DNA from: W0P28-013 sp051878315
GTDB lineage: Bacteria; Bacteroidota; Bacteroidia; Bacteroidales; Paludibacteraceae
Assembly (NCBI GenBank): GCA_051878315.1
Contig: JBJEJW010000067.1
Location: 1 to 64,000, forward strand
Reading direction: 5' to 3'
DNA length: 64,000 bases
The stretch's first letter is position 1, and the number at the start of each line of letters is the position of its first letter. The position numbers and the translations under genes were made by a program. Shown one piece after another: positions 29,361 through 37,837 of the stretch. The notes beneath the pieces are model-generated. The model was given only the letters and a program-made list of their open reading frames with translations. It searched no databases and had not been told where the DNA came from.

Positions 29361-30404
29361 ATGACTAAACCGCGCATACTCATCGATGATTGCATCCCAT
29401 TCATTCGTGGGGTATTCGAGCGTGTGGCCGATGTGCGTTATTTGCCGGCAGCCGATTTTGTACCCGAAGCCGTGGCTGCGGCCGATGCGCTGATAGTACG
29501 TACGCGTACGCATTGCAATGCGGCTTTGTTGGCCGATTCTTCGGTGAAGTTTGTGGCAACGGCTACCATCGGTTTCGACCATATTGATGTCGATTTCTGC
29601 AGACAGCGTGGCATTGCATGGACGAATGCCGCCGGTTGTAATGCTGAGGCGGTGGCGCAGTATGTGGCTTCGGCATTGTGCGTGTGGGCGCAACGTTCGC
29701 AATGCGATTTGCACACAAAAACACTCGGCATTGTTGGTGTCGGTCATGTTGGTAGTGCTGTTGCTCGTGTTGCTAAACTTCTGGGAATGAACGTTTTGTG
29801 TAATGACCCGTTGCGCGACGAACCCGATTTTGTGTCGCTTGACGAAGTGGCGGTTGGTGCCGATGTTATTACGTTTCATACGCCGTTGACTTATACGGGG
29901 ATGTTTCCCACTTATCATTTGGCAGATGCCGATTTTTTTTCTCATTGTGAACGAAAACCGTTGATTATCAATGCGGCTCGTGGAGGTGTTGTTGACGAAC
30001 AAGCATTGTTGACTGCTACAAATGCAGGGTGCATCGCTGCCTATGTGCTGGACTGTTGGGAAGGTGAACCACATATTGCTGCTGATGTACTTCGGTCGGC
30101 ATTGATAGCTACACCGCATATTGCAGGTTATTCGGCCGATGGGAAAGCAAATGCTACCACTATGGCTGTGCAGGCGGTCAGTCGCTTTTTCGGCTTGGGA
30201 CTTGATGACTTTGTGGTCGGTGAGTTACCGCCGAAGTTGCTTTGTCGTTGTACGCGTGCAGAATTACCGTTGCGTATGCTTGCAACTTACGACATTATGG
30301 CCGACGATGCCCGTTTTCGTCATGCGCCGACCTTGTTCGAACAACAACGCAGTTGCTATCCTATGCGTCGCGAGGTAGAGTGGAGTCTCGATTGTCGCAA
30401 CTGA
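29361..30404 (+). CDS. pdxB: Erythronate-4-phosphate dehydrogenase
   Basis: 347 residues of the D-2-hydroxyacid dehydrogenase fold. The Rossmann motif is GIVGVGHVGS (about 123-132). NAARGGVVDEQAL and the catalytic His region ATPHIAGYSADGK are present, together with the N-terminal VRTRTHCN and ATIGFDHID typical of PdxB. It oxidises 4-phosphoerythronate in the DXP-dependent route to pyridoxal phosphate. The GYSADGKANAT segment separates it from SerA and other family members. The adjacent genes are unrelated to vitamin B6. Confidence 0.92.
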   Translation: MTKPRILIDDCIPFIRGVFERVADVRYLPAADFVPEAVAAADALIVRTRTHCNAALLADSSVKFVATATIGFDHIDVDFCRQRGIAWTNAAGCNAEAVAQYVASALCVWAQRSQCDLHTKTLGIVGVGHVGSAVARVAKLLGMNVLCNDPLRDEPDFVSLDEVAVGADVITFHTPLTYTGMFPTYHLADADFFSHCERKPLIINAARGGVVDEQALLTATNAGCIAAYVLDCWEGEPHIAADVLRSALIATPHIAGYSADGKANATTMAVQAVSRFFGLGLDDFVVGELPPKLLCRCTRAELPLRMLATYDIMADDARFRHAPTLFEQQRSCYPMRREVEWSLDCRN

Positions 30405-30405
30405 A

Positions 30406-30463
30406 TGTCCCGGGACATGCGCGATAAAGCATGTAAATTTCGTGGTGGAGACGTAGTTTACAT
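30406..30463. other. Two inverted repeats in the pdxB-ftsX gap
   Basis: A perfect 12-bp palindrome TGTCCCGGGACA lies just after the pdxB stop. It is followed by ATGTAAA paired with TTTACAT around an 18-19-nt loop (about 30431-30463). Neither has a following T run, so neither is a standard terminator. They may be operator or RNA-processing structures. The gap (30405-30636) otherwise holds only the ftsX promoter. Confidence 0.4.
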
Positions 30464-30527
30464 GGCATTGAAAGCAAAAAAATAGGGGCGAAACATGTTT
30501 TCCTCCTCAACTTTTTTTGCCGTATCT

Positions 30528-30559
30528 CTTGACAAGTGCTCAAAAATGTTGTATATTTG
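30528..30559 (+). promoter_or_regulatory. Promoter of the ftsX-queA operon
   Basis: CTTG at 30528-30531, 20 bp, TATATTTG at 30552-30559 followed by C. It gives a leader of about 70 nt to the ftsX ATG at 30637. Confidence 0.7.
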
Positions 30560-30636
30560 CAAGTTAATTTCGAGATAGATTTTTGTCGGGTGGCATTTTG
30601 TCGCCAAAGTATCACGCATCAAAACAATACAGAATA

Positions 30637-31515
30637 ATGGCTCGCGTATATAAACCTCGTAAAAATTCGTTTTTCAATCAGCATTTTACTTCAACTGTCA
30701 GCATCGTGCTGGTGCTGTTTATGGTCGGTTTGATAGCGTTTTTGCTGGCCTTTGCCAACGAAATAGCTCAATATACCAAAGAACATATTGCATTGTCCGT
30801 TGTGTTGAGTGATGATGCTACCGAGGCCGATGTCGCGCGTCTTGAACGTTATGTGTCGGCATGCGATTTTGCAAAGCAACACGAATATATCAGCAAAGAA
30901 CAAGCCTTGCAGGAACACATTGACGGTATGGGCGAAGATCCAACCGAATTGCTCGGTTATAATCCTCTTCGCGCGTCCATTGAAATTTATTTACAAGCCG
31001 ACTATGCATGTGCCGACAGCATTGAGATGATTCGGCAAAAGTTGCGTCCATTTCAGGGTATCGACGATTTTGTCTATCAAAAAGATATGATACAGTTGTT
31101 GAACCATAATGTCAATCGACTTGCTATTGCATTGGGTATCATTGCATTAGTACTTCTGTTTATTTCGGTGGCGCTCATCAACAACACAATTCGTATATCG
31201 GTTTATTCGCAACGTTTCCTCATTAATACGATGAAATTAGTAGGTGCGCGTCCCGGCTTCATTCGCAAACCGTTTATGCGTCGTGCTGCAGGCAGTAGCG
31301 TCGTGGCTGCCGTGCTGGCGTTGGCTGCGTTGGGTGGCGCGTTGTATTATGTGCAAAATGAGGTGGGAACGCTGCTTAACCTATATCAATGGCGCATCGT
31401 GGTGCCGGTGGTTGTGTCGGTATTTGCGGTCAGTTTCGTGATGGTGATGTTCTCGACGCTGTTTGCCGTGAATCGCTATTTGCGCATGCAAACCGACGAT
31501 TTATTTTACGTTTAA
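30637..31515 (+). CDS. ftsX: Cell-division protein FtsX
   Basis: About 292 residues. The ATG at 30637 (MARVYKPRKNSFFNQHF) is preferred to an upstream in-frame TTG because it matches the family N-terminus and has the shorter leader. One membrane segment near the N-terminus is followed by a periplasmic domain and three C-terminal membrane segments (LAIALGIIALVLLFISVALI and two more), the FtsX layout. With the ATPase FtsE it activates periplasmic peptidoglycan hydrolases at the septum. ftsE is not adjacent. It is the first gene of a tight run ftsX-DUF3098-uppP-truB-queA that is common in Bacteroidota. Confidence 0.9.
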   Translation: MARVYKPRKNSFFNQHFTSTVSIVLVLFMVGLIAFLLAFANEIAQYTKEHIALSVVLSDDATEADVARLERYVSACDFAKQHEYISKEQALQEHIDGMGEDPTELLGYNPLRASIEIYLQADYACADSIEMIRQKLRPFQGIDDFVYQKDMIQLLNHNVNRLAIALGIIALVLLFISVALINNTIRISVYSQRFLINTMKLVGARPGFIRKPFMRRAAGSSVVAAVLALAALGGALYYVQNEVGTLLNLYQWRIVVPVVVSVFAVSFVMVMFSTLFAVNRYLRMQTDDLFYV

Positions 31516-31531
31516 TCAATGTTTTAGAGAT

Positions 31532-31744
31532 ATGAAATTTGCGTTCAGAAAAATGAATTTTGTGCTGATGGCTGTGGCTTTCGCACTGATAGTTATCGGT
31601 TTTCTGCTGATGCACGGGTCATCAACGACTTTGGAGTTTAATCCTGACGTGTTCAGTTTTCGCCGCATTACCCTGGCACCAATCGTTTGTATGTCGGGAT
31701 TTGTGATGATGGTGGTTGCCATTTTGTGGAAAGGTAAAAAATAG
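31532..31744 (+). CDS. DUF3098 small membrane protein
   Basis: 70 residues with two hydrophobic segments separated by a short loop (FVLMAVAFALIVIGFLLM, and ITLAPIVCMSGFVMMVVAIL). The loop has the FNPDVFSFRRITLAP signature typical of the DUF3098 family encoded between ftsX and uppP in Bacteroidota. Function unknown. The spacing (16 bp after ftsX, 6 bp before uppP) shows co-transcription and suggests an envelope role. Confidence 0.85.
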   Translation: MKFAFRKMNFVLMAVAFALIVIGFLLMHGSSTTLEFNPDVFSFRRITLAPIVCMSGFVMMVVAILWKGKK

Positions 31745-31750
31745 GGTAAC

Positions 31751-32548
31751 ATGGATTGGTTAGAAGCGTTGATCTTGGGCATTGTTCAAGGCCTGACGGA
31801 ATATTTACCGGTTTCAAGTAGCGGACATCTGCAAATAGGTCATGCATTATTGGGTACGTCGGGCGAGGAGAATCTGACTTTTGCCATTGTGGTGCATGCC
31901 GCTACGGTATTGAGTACATTGGTCGTGTTGTGGCACGAGGTAGCACAGTTGCTCAAAGGCACGTTCACGACTACGGCATGGAACGACGAAAAACGATATG
32001 TCTGCAAATTGCTCGTGTCAATGATTCCCGTTTTTGTGGTAGGTATGTTTTTCAAGGATGAAGTCGAGGCGTTTTTCGGCGATGGTTTATTGCTCGTGGG
32101 TATTTGCCTGCTGTTGACAGCCACTTTGTTGGCGTTTGCTTATTTCGCCAAACCGCGTCAAAAATCGGATATATCGTATGTCGATTCATTCATCATTGGT
32201 TTGGCGCAAGCAGTGGCTGTGTTACCTGGCTTATCGCGGTCGGGGGCAACTATTGCCACCGGTCTGTTGTTGGGCGATAAAAAAGAAAGTGTGGCGCAAT
32301 TCTCCTTTTTGATGGTGTTGATACCGATTTTAGGCGAAGCGTTTTTAGATATACTCGACCTATGCGGTTCGCAGGCCGATCTTGGTATCGGTTGGTTGCC
32401 GCTGACGGTCGGTTTTTTGGCGGCGTTTGTATCGGGTTGTTTGGCTTGCAAATTTATGTTGTCGCTTGTAAGGCGCGGCAAACTTATCTATTTTGCCATC
32501 TATTGCGCCATCGTAGGCGCGGCCACTGTTATTTGCTCGCTGTTGTGA
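31751..32548 (+). CDS. uppP: Undecaprenyl-diphosphate phosphatase (BacA/UppP)
   Basis: 265 residues and multiple membrane segments. The first conserved block IVQGLTEYLPVSSSGHL carries the catalytic Glu and Ser, and the second, LPGLSRSGATIATGLLLG, is the PGxSRSxxT phosphate-binding motif. It dephosphorylates undecaprenyl diphosphate to recycle the lipid carrier for peptidoglycan and surface glycans, and confers bacitracin tolerance. It is separated from DUF3098 by 6 bp and from truB by 1 bp. Confidence 0.95.
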   Translation: MDWLEALILGIVQGLTEYLPVSSSGHLQIGHALLGTSGEENLTFAIVVHAATVLSTLVVLWHEVAQLLKGTFTTTAWNDEKRYVCKLLVSMIPVFVVGMFFKDEVEAFFGDGLLLVGICLLLTATLLAFAYFAKPRQKSDISYVDSFIIGLAQAVAVLPGLSRSGATIATGLLLGDKKESVAQFSFLMVLIPILGEAFLDILDLCGSQADLGIGWLPLTVGFLAAFVSGCLACKFMLSLVRRGKLIYFAIYCAIVGAATVICSLL

Positions 32549-32549
32549 T

Positions 32550-33260
32550 ATGAATAGTCAACTTGCCGAATTTGTCGAAGGTAAAATTTTATACCTCAAC
32601 AAACCGTTGCATTGGACGTCGTTCGATGTGGTGAATCGGGTACGCAGCGTATTGTGTCGCGCGTTGGGCACCAAAAAACTCAAAGTCGGTCATGCGGGCA
32701 CGCTTGATCCGCTGGCTACCGGCGTAATGGTGCTGTGTACAGGCAAAGCAACGAAGCAAATCGACAGGTTGCAGGCTGGCGTCAAAGAGTATGTGGCCAC
32801 GCTGGAGTTAGGTGCTACGACACCATCGTTCGATTTGGAACATCCGATTGATGCGCATTACCCGACGGAACATATCACGCGCGCCTTGATTGACGAGGTG
32901 TTGCAGCAGTTTCGCGGTGAAATATGGCAAGTGCCGCCCGTCTATTCGGCGGTAAAAATTGACGGTAAACGTGCCTACGACTATGCCCGCAAAGCGCAAG
33001 AAGTGAACATACAGCCCAAATTGTTGGTGATTGACGAATTGGAAGTGTTGCACTTTGCGTTGCCTGTACTGACAATCAGAGTTGTCTGCAGCAAGGGCAC
33101 CTATATTCGCGCTTTGGCACGCGACATCGGACGCGCCTTGAACAGCGGCGCTCATCTGACAGCCTTGCAACGTACGCGCGTAGGCGACGTGTCGCTGACC
33201 GAGTGTCTGGAAATTGATGAATTGGTGGCGGACATTACCGCCATGATGCCTCAAAAATAA
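32550..33260 (+). CDS. truB: tRNA pseudouridine(55) synthase TruB
   Basis: 236 residues. It contains the catalytic motif KVGHAGTLDPLATGVM with the nucleophilic Asp, followed by KxYxxxLxLGxxTxSxD-like YVATLELGATTPSFD and the GTYIRALARDIG motif. It converts U55 of the T loop of tRNAs to pseudouridine. The short form lacks a C-terminal PUA domain, as is usual in Bacteroidota. It is tightly packed in the operon between uppP and queA. Confidence 0.95.
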   Translation: MNSQLAEFVEGKILYLNKPLHWTSFDVVNRVRSVLCRALGTKKLKVGHAGTLDPLATGVMVLCTGKATKQIDRLQAGVKEYVATLELGATTPSFDLEHPIDAHYPTEHITRALIDEVLQQFRGEIWQVPPVYSAVKIDGKRAYDYARKAQEVNIQPKLLVIDELEVLHFALPVLTIRVVCSKGTYIRALARDIGRALNSGAHLTALQRTRVGDVSLTECLEIDELVADITAMMPQK

Positions 33261-33275
33261 TTAAAAACAAATAAT

Positions 33276-34328
33276 ATGAAATTATCGAAGTTCAAATTTA
33301 AGTTGCCCGAAGAGCAAATTGCCCAATATCCCGTTGAGCATCGCGACGAATCGCGCTTGATGGTGTTGCATGCCAAAACAGGCGAAATAGAGCACCATGT
33401 TTTCAAGGAAATCATTAACCAATTCGACGAAAATGACGTGTTTGTATTCAACGATACGCAGGTGTTTCCGGCGCATTTGTTGGGTAATAAGGAAAAAACC
33501 GGTGCGCAAATAGATGTATTTCTGTTGCGTGAACTGAATCCGAAATTACACTTGTGGGATGTGTTGGTGGAGCCTGCACGCAAAATACGCATCGGCAACA
33601 AACTCTATTTCGGCCCCGACGAATCGATGGTAGCCGAAGTTATCGACAATACTACCTCGCGCGGACGCACGGTGCGTTTCTTATACGATGGTGAACACGA
33701 TGACTTCAAACGCGAATTATACGCACTTGGCGAAACACCGATACCACGATACATTAAACGTCCTGTCGAGCCGGAAGATGCCGAACGCTATCAAACAATT
33801 TTTGCCAAAAATGAAGGCGCTGTCGTAGCGCCAATGGCCGGAGCACATTTTAGTCGCGAGTTGCTCAAACGTATGGAAATCAAAGGAATAAATGCCGCAT
33901 GGATAACATTACATGCAAGTTTAAGTATGTTTCGCGATATTGATGTAGAAGATTTAACGAAACACAAAATGGACTCTGAACAGATGTTCATCGAAGAAGA
34001 AGCCGCCGATTTGTTCAATAAAGCGCACGAGAGCGAGCATAAAGTATGTGCCGTTGGCACCACGGTGCTACGTGCTTTGGAAACAGCGTCAATGGCCAAT
34101 GGTTTCATTAAACCGTACGAAGGTTGGACGAGTAAGTTCATATTCCCTCCCTATGATTTCACGACAGCCGATGCGTTGGTATCGAATTTTCAAATGCCAT
34201 ACAGCACTATGCTAATGAATGCGGCGGCTTTTGGTGGTTATGAGTGTGTGATGAACGCTTACGATGTGGCGGTAAAAGAAGGTTACCGATTTGGCGCGTA
34301 TGGCGATGCGCTTCTTATAAAACGCTGA
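33276..34328 (+). CDS. queA: S-adenosylmethionine:tRNA ribosyltransferase-isomerase QueA
   Basis: 350 residues with the family blocks KFKLPEEQIAQYP, NDTQVFPAHLLG, GTTVLRALETA and TDFIFPPY-like SKFIFPPYDF. It transfers the ribosyl moiety of SAM to preQ1 in tRNA, making epoxyqueuosine. It belongs to the same pathway as the yhhQ-queC-queF operon 11 kb away. It is the last gene of the ftsX operon and ends before a strong terminator. Confidence 0.96.
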   Translation: MKLSKFKFKLPEEQIAQYPVEHRDESRLMVLHAKTGEIEHHVFKEIINQFDENDVFVFNDTQVFPAHLLGNKEKTGAQIDVFLLRELNPKLHLWDVLVEPARKIRIGNKLYFGPDESMVAEVIDNTTSRGRTVRFLYDGEHDDFKRELYALGETPIPRYIKRPVEPEDAERYQTIFAKNEGAVVAPMAGAHFSRELLKRMEIKGINAAWITLHASLSMFRDIDVEDLTKHKMDSEQMFIEEEAADLFNKAHESEHKVCAVGTTVLRALETASMANGFIKPYEGWTSKFIFPPYDFTTADALVSNFQMPYSTMLMNAAAFGGYECVMNAYDVAVKEGYRFGAYGDALLIKR

Positions 34329-34348
34329 TTTATACATAAATAATAAAT

Positions 34349-34385
34349 AAAGGCGAATAACAAATCTGTTATTCGCCTTTATTGT
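34349..34385. terminator. Bidirectional terminator between queA and RNase G
   Basis: A 13-bp perfect stem (AAAGGCGAATAAC, 34349-34361, with GTTATTCGCCTTT, 34368-34380) with a 6-nt loop, flanked by A- and T-rich tracts. It serves convergent genes. Confidence 0.9.
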
Positions 34386-34407
34386 TTTGGTATGATGGTC
34401 CGTTGGT

Positions 34408-35970
34408 TTATTGCATTTCCGACAGCAGATTGATATCAATGTCATCGCCGTGTTTATCGACAAATCGAAAATCAAGGAAACCAAGTTCGTGTAACGCCAC
34501 CACTTTAAATCTGCAACGGTATTTCCAACGCCAACGTCGTTCTATCGAGCGCAGACCTTTTTGCAGATAAGCGGCCACATAAGGGTGCACCATCAGTGTA
34601 ACATTGGTAATCTTAAAATCGCGCACGATACCGGCTAATTGGTCTTCTATTTCATCGACCAACAAAATAGCCGGACGCGCTTTGCCTGTACCATGACAGG
34701 TCGGGCAGGTTTCGTCGGTGCGTATCATGGTTGCGGGACGTACACGTTGCCGCGTGATTTGCATCAGGCAAAACTTGCTGAGTGGCAAAATGTTGTGTCG
34801 TGCACGGTCGCCGGCCATGAGTTCCGTCATGTGCTCGTATAGTTTTTGCCTATTATCGGCTTCCATCATGTCGATGAAGTCGATGACGATAATACCGCCA
34901 ATGTCGCGCAGACGTAACTGGCGGGCGATTTCTTCGGCCGAAGCCATATTGACTTCCAACGCATTCTCTTCTTGCGATTGTCCGGCGCGTGCACGCGTAC
35001 CGCTGTTGACATCGATGACGTGCATCGCCTCCGTTTGATCGAATATCAGATAGGCGCCACGTTTGACGGAAACAGTGCGTCCGAACGACGATTTGACATA
35101 TTTTGCAATGCCGAAACTCTCGAATATCGGTAGTTCGCCGGTGTATAGTTTGACAATGTTTTTGTCGGGCGCAATGGTTTGAAGATAAGTGGTCAACTCG
35201 TCGAATGTAGCCTTGTTATCCACATGAATACATTCAAAATCGTCGTCGAACAAATCGCGCACGATAGCTGCCGAGCGACTCAATTCTTCAGCGATAAGAC
35301 AGATACCGCCTGCTCTTTGAATATTTTCGATGGCGTCATCCCAACGCGCAATCGTCATTTTGAGTTCTGTGTCGAGTTCAGCCACGCGACAATCTTCGGC
35401 TACTGTACGCATGATGAGTCCGCAGTTGGCCGGTTTGATGCTTTGCATCAATTGGCGTAGGCGTGTGCGTTCGGCATGCGACCGAATTTTTTGCGACACG
35501 GAAATTTTGTCGCCGAATGGCAAAAATACCATATTGCGACTAGCAATGGAAATTTCGCCGGTCAGGCGCGGCCCTTTGGTCGAAATCGGTTCTTTGACTA
35601 TTTGCACCAAAATATAGTCGCCTGTGGTCAGCACGTCTTTGATGTTACCCTCGCGTTCCAGATTCGGATAACGTTTCAACTTGTTGGGCAGATGTTTGCG
35701 GTCGCTCAATAACTGCTTGATGTAGTTGTGCATCGTCAGGAATTGGTCGCCCAAATCGTGATAATGGATGAATGCTTCTTTGCTCGAACCAATGTCCACA
35801 AAAGCGGCGTTCAATCCTTGCATCACACGTTTGACGCGCCCCAAATAGATATTCCCAACAGAAAACGACGCCTTCAGTGTATCTTTGTGTATCTCAACCA
35901 GTTTTTTGTCTTCCAGCAGAGCTATGGCTATGGCATCGTTGTTTACGCCTATTACTAATTCTTTTTCCAC
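34408..35970 (-). CDS. rng: Ribonuclease G (RNase E/G family)
   Basis: 520 residues. The S1 domain is near the N-terminus (SVGNIYLGRVKRVMQGLNAAFVDIG), then the sensor and DNase I-like catalytic core with the acidic metal ligands in MHVIDVNSG and IVIDFIDM. The zinc-link CPTCHGTGKA lies at about 425-435. There is no E. coli RNase E-type degradosome tail. It processes rRNA and decays mRNA. Its position near the 29-residue basic protein and HU is conserved in Bacteroidales. It ends convergently with queA. Confidence 0.94.
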   Translation of the reverse strand: MEKELVIGVNNDAIAIALLEDKKLVEIHKDTLKASFSVGNIYLGRVKRVMQGLNAAFVDIGSSKEAFIHYHDLGDQFLTMHNYIKQLLSDRKHLPNKLKRYPNLEREGNIKDVLTTGDYILVQIVKEPISTKGPRLTGEISIASRNMVFLPFGDKISVSQKIRSHAERTRLRQLMQSIKPANCGLIMRTVAEDCRVAELDTELKMTIARWDDAIENIQRAGGICLIAEELSRSAAIVRDLFDDDFECIHVDNKATFDELTTYLQTIAPDKNIVKLYTGELPIFESFGIAKYVKSSFGRTVSVKRGAYLIFDQTEAMHVIDVNSGTRARAGQSQEENALEVNMASAEEIARQLRLRDIGGIIVIDFIDMMEADNRQKLYEHMTELMAGDRARHNILPLSKFCLMQITRQRVRPATMIRTDETCPTCHGTGKARPAILLVDEIEDQLAGIVRDFKITNVTLMVHPYVAAYLQKGLRSIERRWRWKYRCRFKVVALHELGFLDFRFVDKHGDDIDINLLSEMQ

Positions 35971-36101
35971 AATGGTAAGCTATTTTGATTTCATGGCAAC
36001 GGGAATCGCCCGCTGACGATAAGGAATAAAACAAAAAAACAAACTTAAAGACGCTAAACGGATACCGAACTCTAAATTTGTTTTTCGTGTTACAGACAAG
36101 T

Positions 36102-36191
36102 TTATTTTTTCTTGTGTCTGTCTTTTCTTAAACGTTTTTTACGTTTGTGTGTCGACATCTTATGTCTTTTGTGTTTTTTACCGTTTGGCAT
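36102..36191 (-). CDS. 29-residue basic protein (AURKAIP1/COX24, mS38-like)
   Basis: The sequence begins MPNGKKHKRHKMSTHKRKKR and ends LRKDRHKKK. It is almost entirely Lys, Arg and His and carries the (M)xxHKRKKRxRKxRHKKK signature of the AURKAIP1/COX24 family, whose mitochondrial member is ribosomal protein mS38. A role as a small ribosome-associated protein in Bacteroidota is likely but is inferred from the family. It is too short for routine ORF calling. It lies between HU and RNase G on the same strand, as in related genomes. Confidence 0.85.
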   Translation of the reverse strand: MPNGKKHKRHKMSTHKRKKRLRKDRHKKK

Positions 36192-36230
36192 AATTCTTGA
36201 TTTTTTAACTTGTAAAAAAACTTTAACGCG

Positions 36231-36545
36231 TTATTTCAATTTCGCAATAAATTCTTTCGAAGGTTTGAACGCGGGAATACTGTGTTCGGGAATGATAATA
36301 GTAGTGCTTTTCGAAATGTTGCGAGCTGTTTTCTGAGCACGCGTTTTCACGATGAAGCTACCAAATCCCCGCAAATACACGTTATGTTCCTTCGCCAAAT
36401 CAGTTTTGCCTGCGGCATGCAATCTCTTACTCTCTTGCAATGAGCCTTTGACGGTTTCGATGAAAGCCTCAAGCGTTCTCAGCACGTCTTCTTTGCCGAT
36501 GCCCGTGTTTTTGGCAATTTCATTTACAATGTCTGCTTTTGTCAT
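36231..36545 (-). CDS. HU-family DNA-binding protein with a 14-residue insertion
   Basis: 104 residues from MTKADIVNEIAKNTGI. The ATG at 36545 is chosen over an upstream in-frame start because it is the family start and lies downstream of the promoter. The helical body and the DNA-binding beta-arm (NVYLRGFGSFIVKTRAQKTA, then TIIIPEHSIPAFKPSK) are intact. Standard HU has about four residues between the second helix and the first strand (SLxxGENVYL). This one has QESKRLHAAGKTDLAKEH, an extra 14 residues at about positions 37-50. It bends and compacts DNA. It is divergent from mutY. Confidence 0.9.
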   Translation of the reverse strand: MTKADIVNEIAKNTGIGKEDVLRTLEAFIETVKGSLQESKRLHAAGKTDLAKEHNVYLRGFGSFIVKTRAQKTARNISKSTTIIIPEHSIPAFKPSKEFIAKLK

Positions 36546-36598
36546 GTCAGTAAAGTTTATTAGGTTGTTATTATTGTTCGAGTTCGTTTTTCGGACTG

Positions 36599-36629
36599 CA
36601 AAGATAGTAATTATTTTTTGAAAGACAAC
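36599..36629 (-). promoter_or_regulatory. Promoter of the HU gene
   Basis: Minus strand: GTTG at 36629-36626, 19 bp, TATCTTTG at 36606-36599 followed by CA. The elements, the spacing and even the next bases are the same as in the CRISPR repeat of this window. Confidence 0.8.
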
Positions 36630-36678
36630 CATTTAGCACAATTTTTTTTGATTTTTTCTTTTTCTGCGAAAAAAGTTG

Positions 36679-36686
36679 CATCTTTG
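36679..36686 (+). promoter_or_regulatory. -7 promoter element of mutY
   Basis: CATCTTTG followed by CAC, one mismatch from TAnnTTTG. Initiation would fall at about 36690-36694, on top of the first ATG. This hints that translation starts leaderless or at the ATG at 36712. Confidence 0.45.
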
Positions 36687-36690
36687 CACC

Positions 36691-37779
36691 ATGAAAAAGA
36701 CAGATTTTTACATGATTCTTGACAATATTGATTGGCTACAACGTCGTTTGGCGGCATGGTACGAAACTCATCGGCGCGATTTGCCGTGGCGACACACGCG
36801 CAACCCATATCGGATTTGGGTCTCGGAGATTATTTTGCAGCAGACGCAGGTAGCCCAAGGGTTGGAGTATTATCGACGATTTGTGGAGCAATTCCCAACG
36901 GTAGAAGCGCTGGCCGCTGCGACGCAAGACGACGTGTTGAAAGTGTGGCAGGGACTTGGCTATTATAGTAGGGCGCGACATCTGCACGAGTCGGCACAAC
37001 TCATTATGGAACGTTTTGGAGGCCGATTTCCGACAAAATACGCCGATGTGCTGTCGCTCAAAGGCGTGGGCGAATATACGGCGGCAGCCATCTGTTCGTT
37101 TGCCTATTGGCAGCCGTATGCCACAGTCGATGGTAATGTTTATAGGGTGTTGGCGCGCTATTTTGGCTGCCATATACCGATTGACACGACCGAAGGGAAG
37201 CGTTGGTTCGCACAATTGGCACAAAGATTGCTCGATACACGTCAGCCCGATGTACACAATCAAGCGTTGATGGAGTTTGGCGCGTTGCAATGCACACCCG
37301 TTGCGCCTCGCTGTAGCGATTGTCCTTTGTGCGATAGTTGTGCAGCCTTGTTCGGAAAGTGTGTCGATATGTTGCCTCGCAAACAGGGTACGACGCATGT
37401 GCGCGATCGTTATTTTTATTACCTATTTATTATCGTTGACGACAAAACATTTTTGCACCAACGCGGAGCACATGATGTTTGGCAGGGATTGTATGAGTTT
37501 CCGTTATTGGAGTTGACGCGACCGATAGGCGTCGAACGACTATTGCGCAAAACAGAGGTGACGGATTTAATCGGTAGCGGCGGTTATGAACTTGTACACG
37601 TGTCGCCGGTCAAAAAACATGTGTTGAGCCATCAACGCATTTTCGCGCAGTGCCTCACGGTGAAATGTGTCGCACGCACCGATGCCTTGGCCGGTTATAC
37701 GGAAGTGCCGTTGTCCGCTTTGTCTGATTTCCCGATATCCCGTTTGATGGATCGACTGATAGCCGATGCACAAAAATAA
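36691..37779 (+). CDS. mutY: Adenine DNA glycosylase MutY
   Basis: About 362 residues. The helix-hairpin-helix is LKGVGEYTAAAICSFAY, the catalytic Asp is in ATVDGNVYRVLAR, and the 4Fe-4S ligands are arranged C-x6-C-x2-C-x5-C (CTPVAPRCSDCPLCDSC). A C-terminal NUDIX-like domain recognises 8-oxoG (HDVWQGLYEFPLLE). It removes adenine mispaired with 8-oxoguanine. Two starts are possible, ATG 36691 and ATG 36712. The promoter position favours the second, but I give the longer form. It is divergent from HU. Confidence 0.94.
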   Translation: MKKTDFYMILDNIDWLQRRLAAWYETHRRDLPWRHTRNPYRIWVSEIILQQTQVAQGLEYYRRFVEQFPTVEALAAATQDDVLKVWQGLGYYSRARHLHESAQLIMERFGGRFPTKYADVLSLKGVGEYTAAAICSFAYWQPYATVDGNVYRVLARYFGCHIPIDTTEGKRWFAQLAQRLLDTRQPDVHNQALMEFGALQCTPVAPRCSDCPLCDSCAALFGKCVDMLPRKQGTTHVRDRYFYYLFIIVDDKTFLHQRGAHDVWQGLYEFPLLELTRPIGVERLLRKTEVTDLIGSGGYELVHVSPVKKHVLSHQRIFAQCLTVKCVARTDALAGYTEVPLSALSDFPISRLMDRLIADAQK

Positions 37780-37837
37780 CGAAGGGGGCTGAACCATGTG
37801 TTTCGCCCCTTTCGTTTGCAGTGTACCTATCTGTTAG

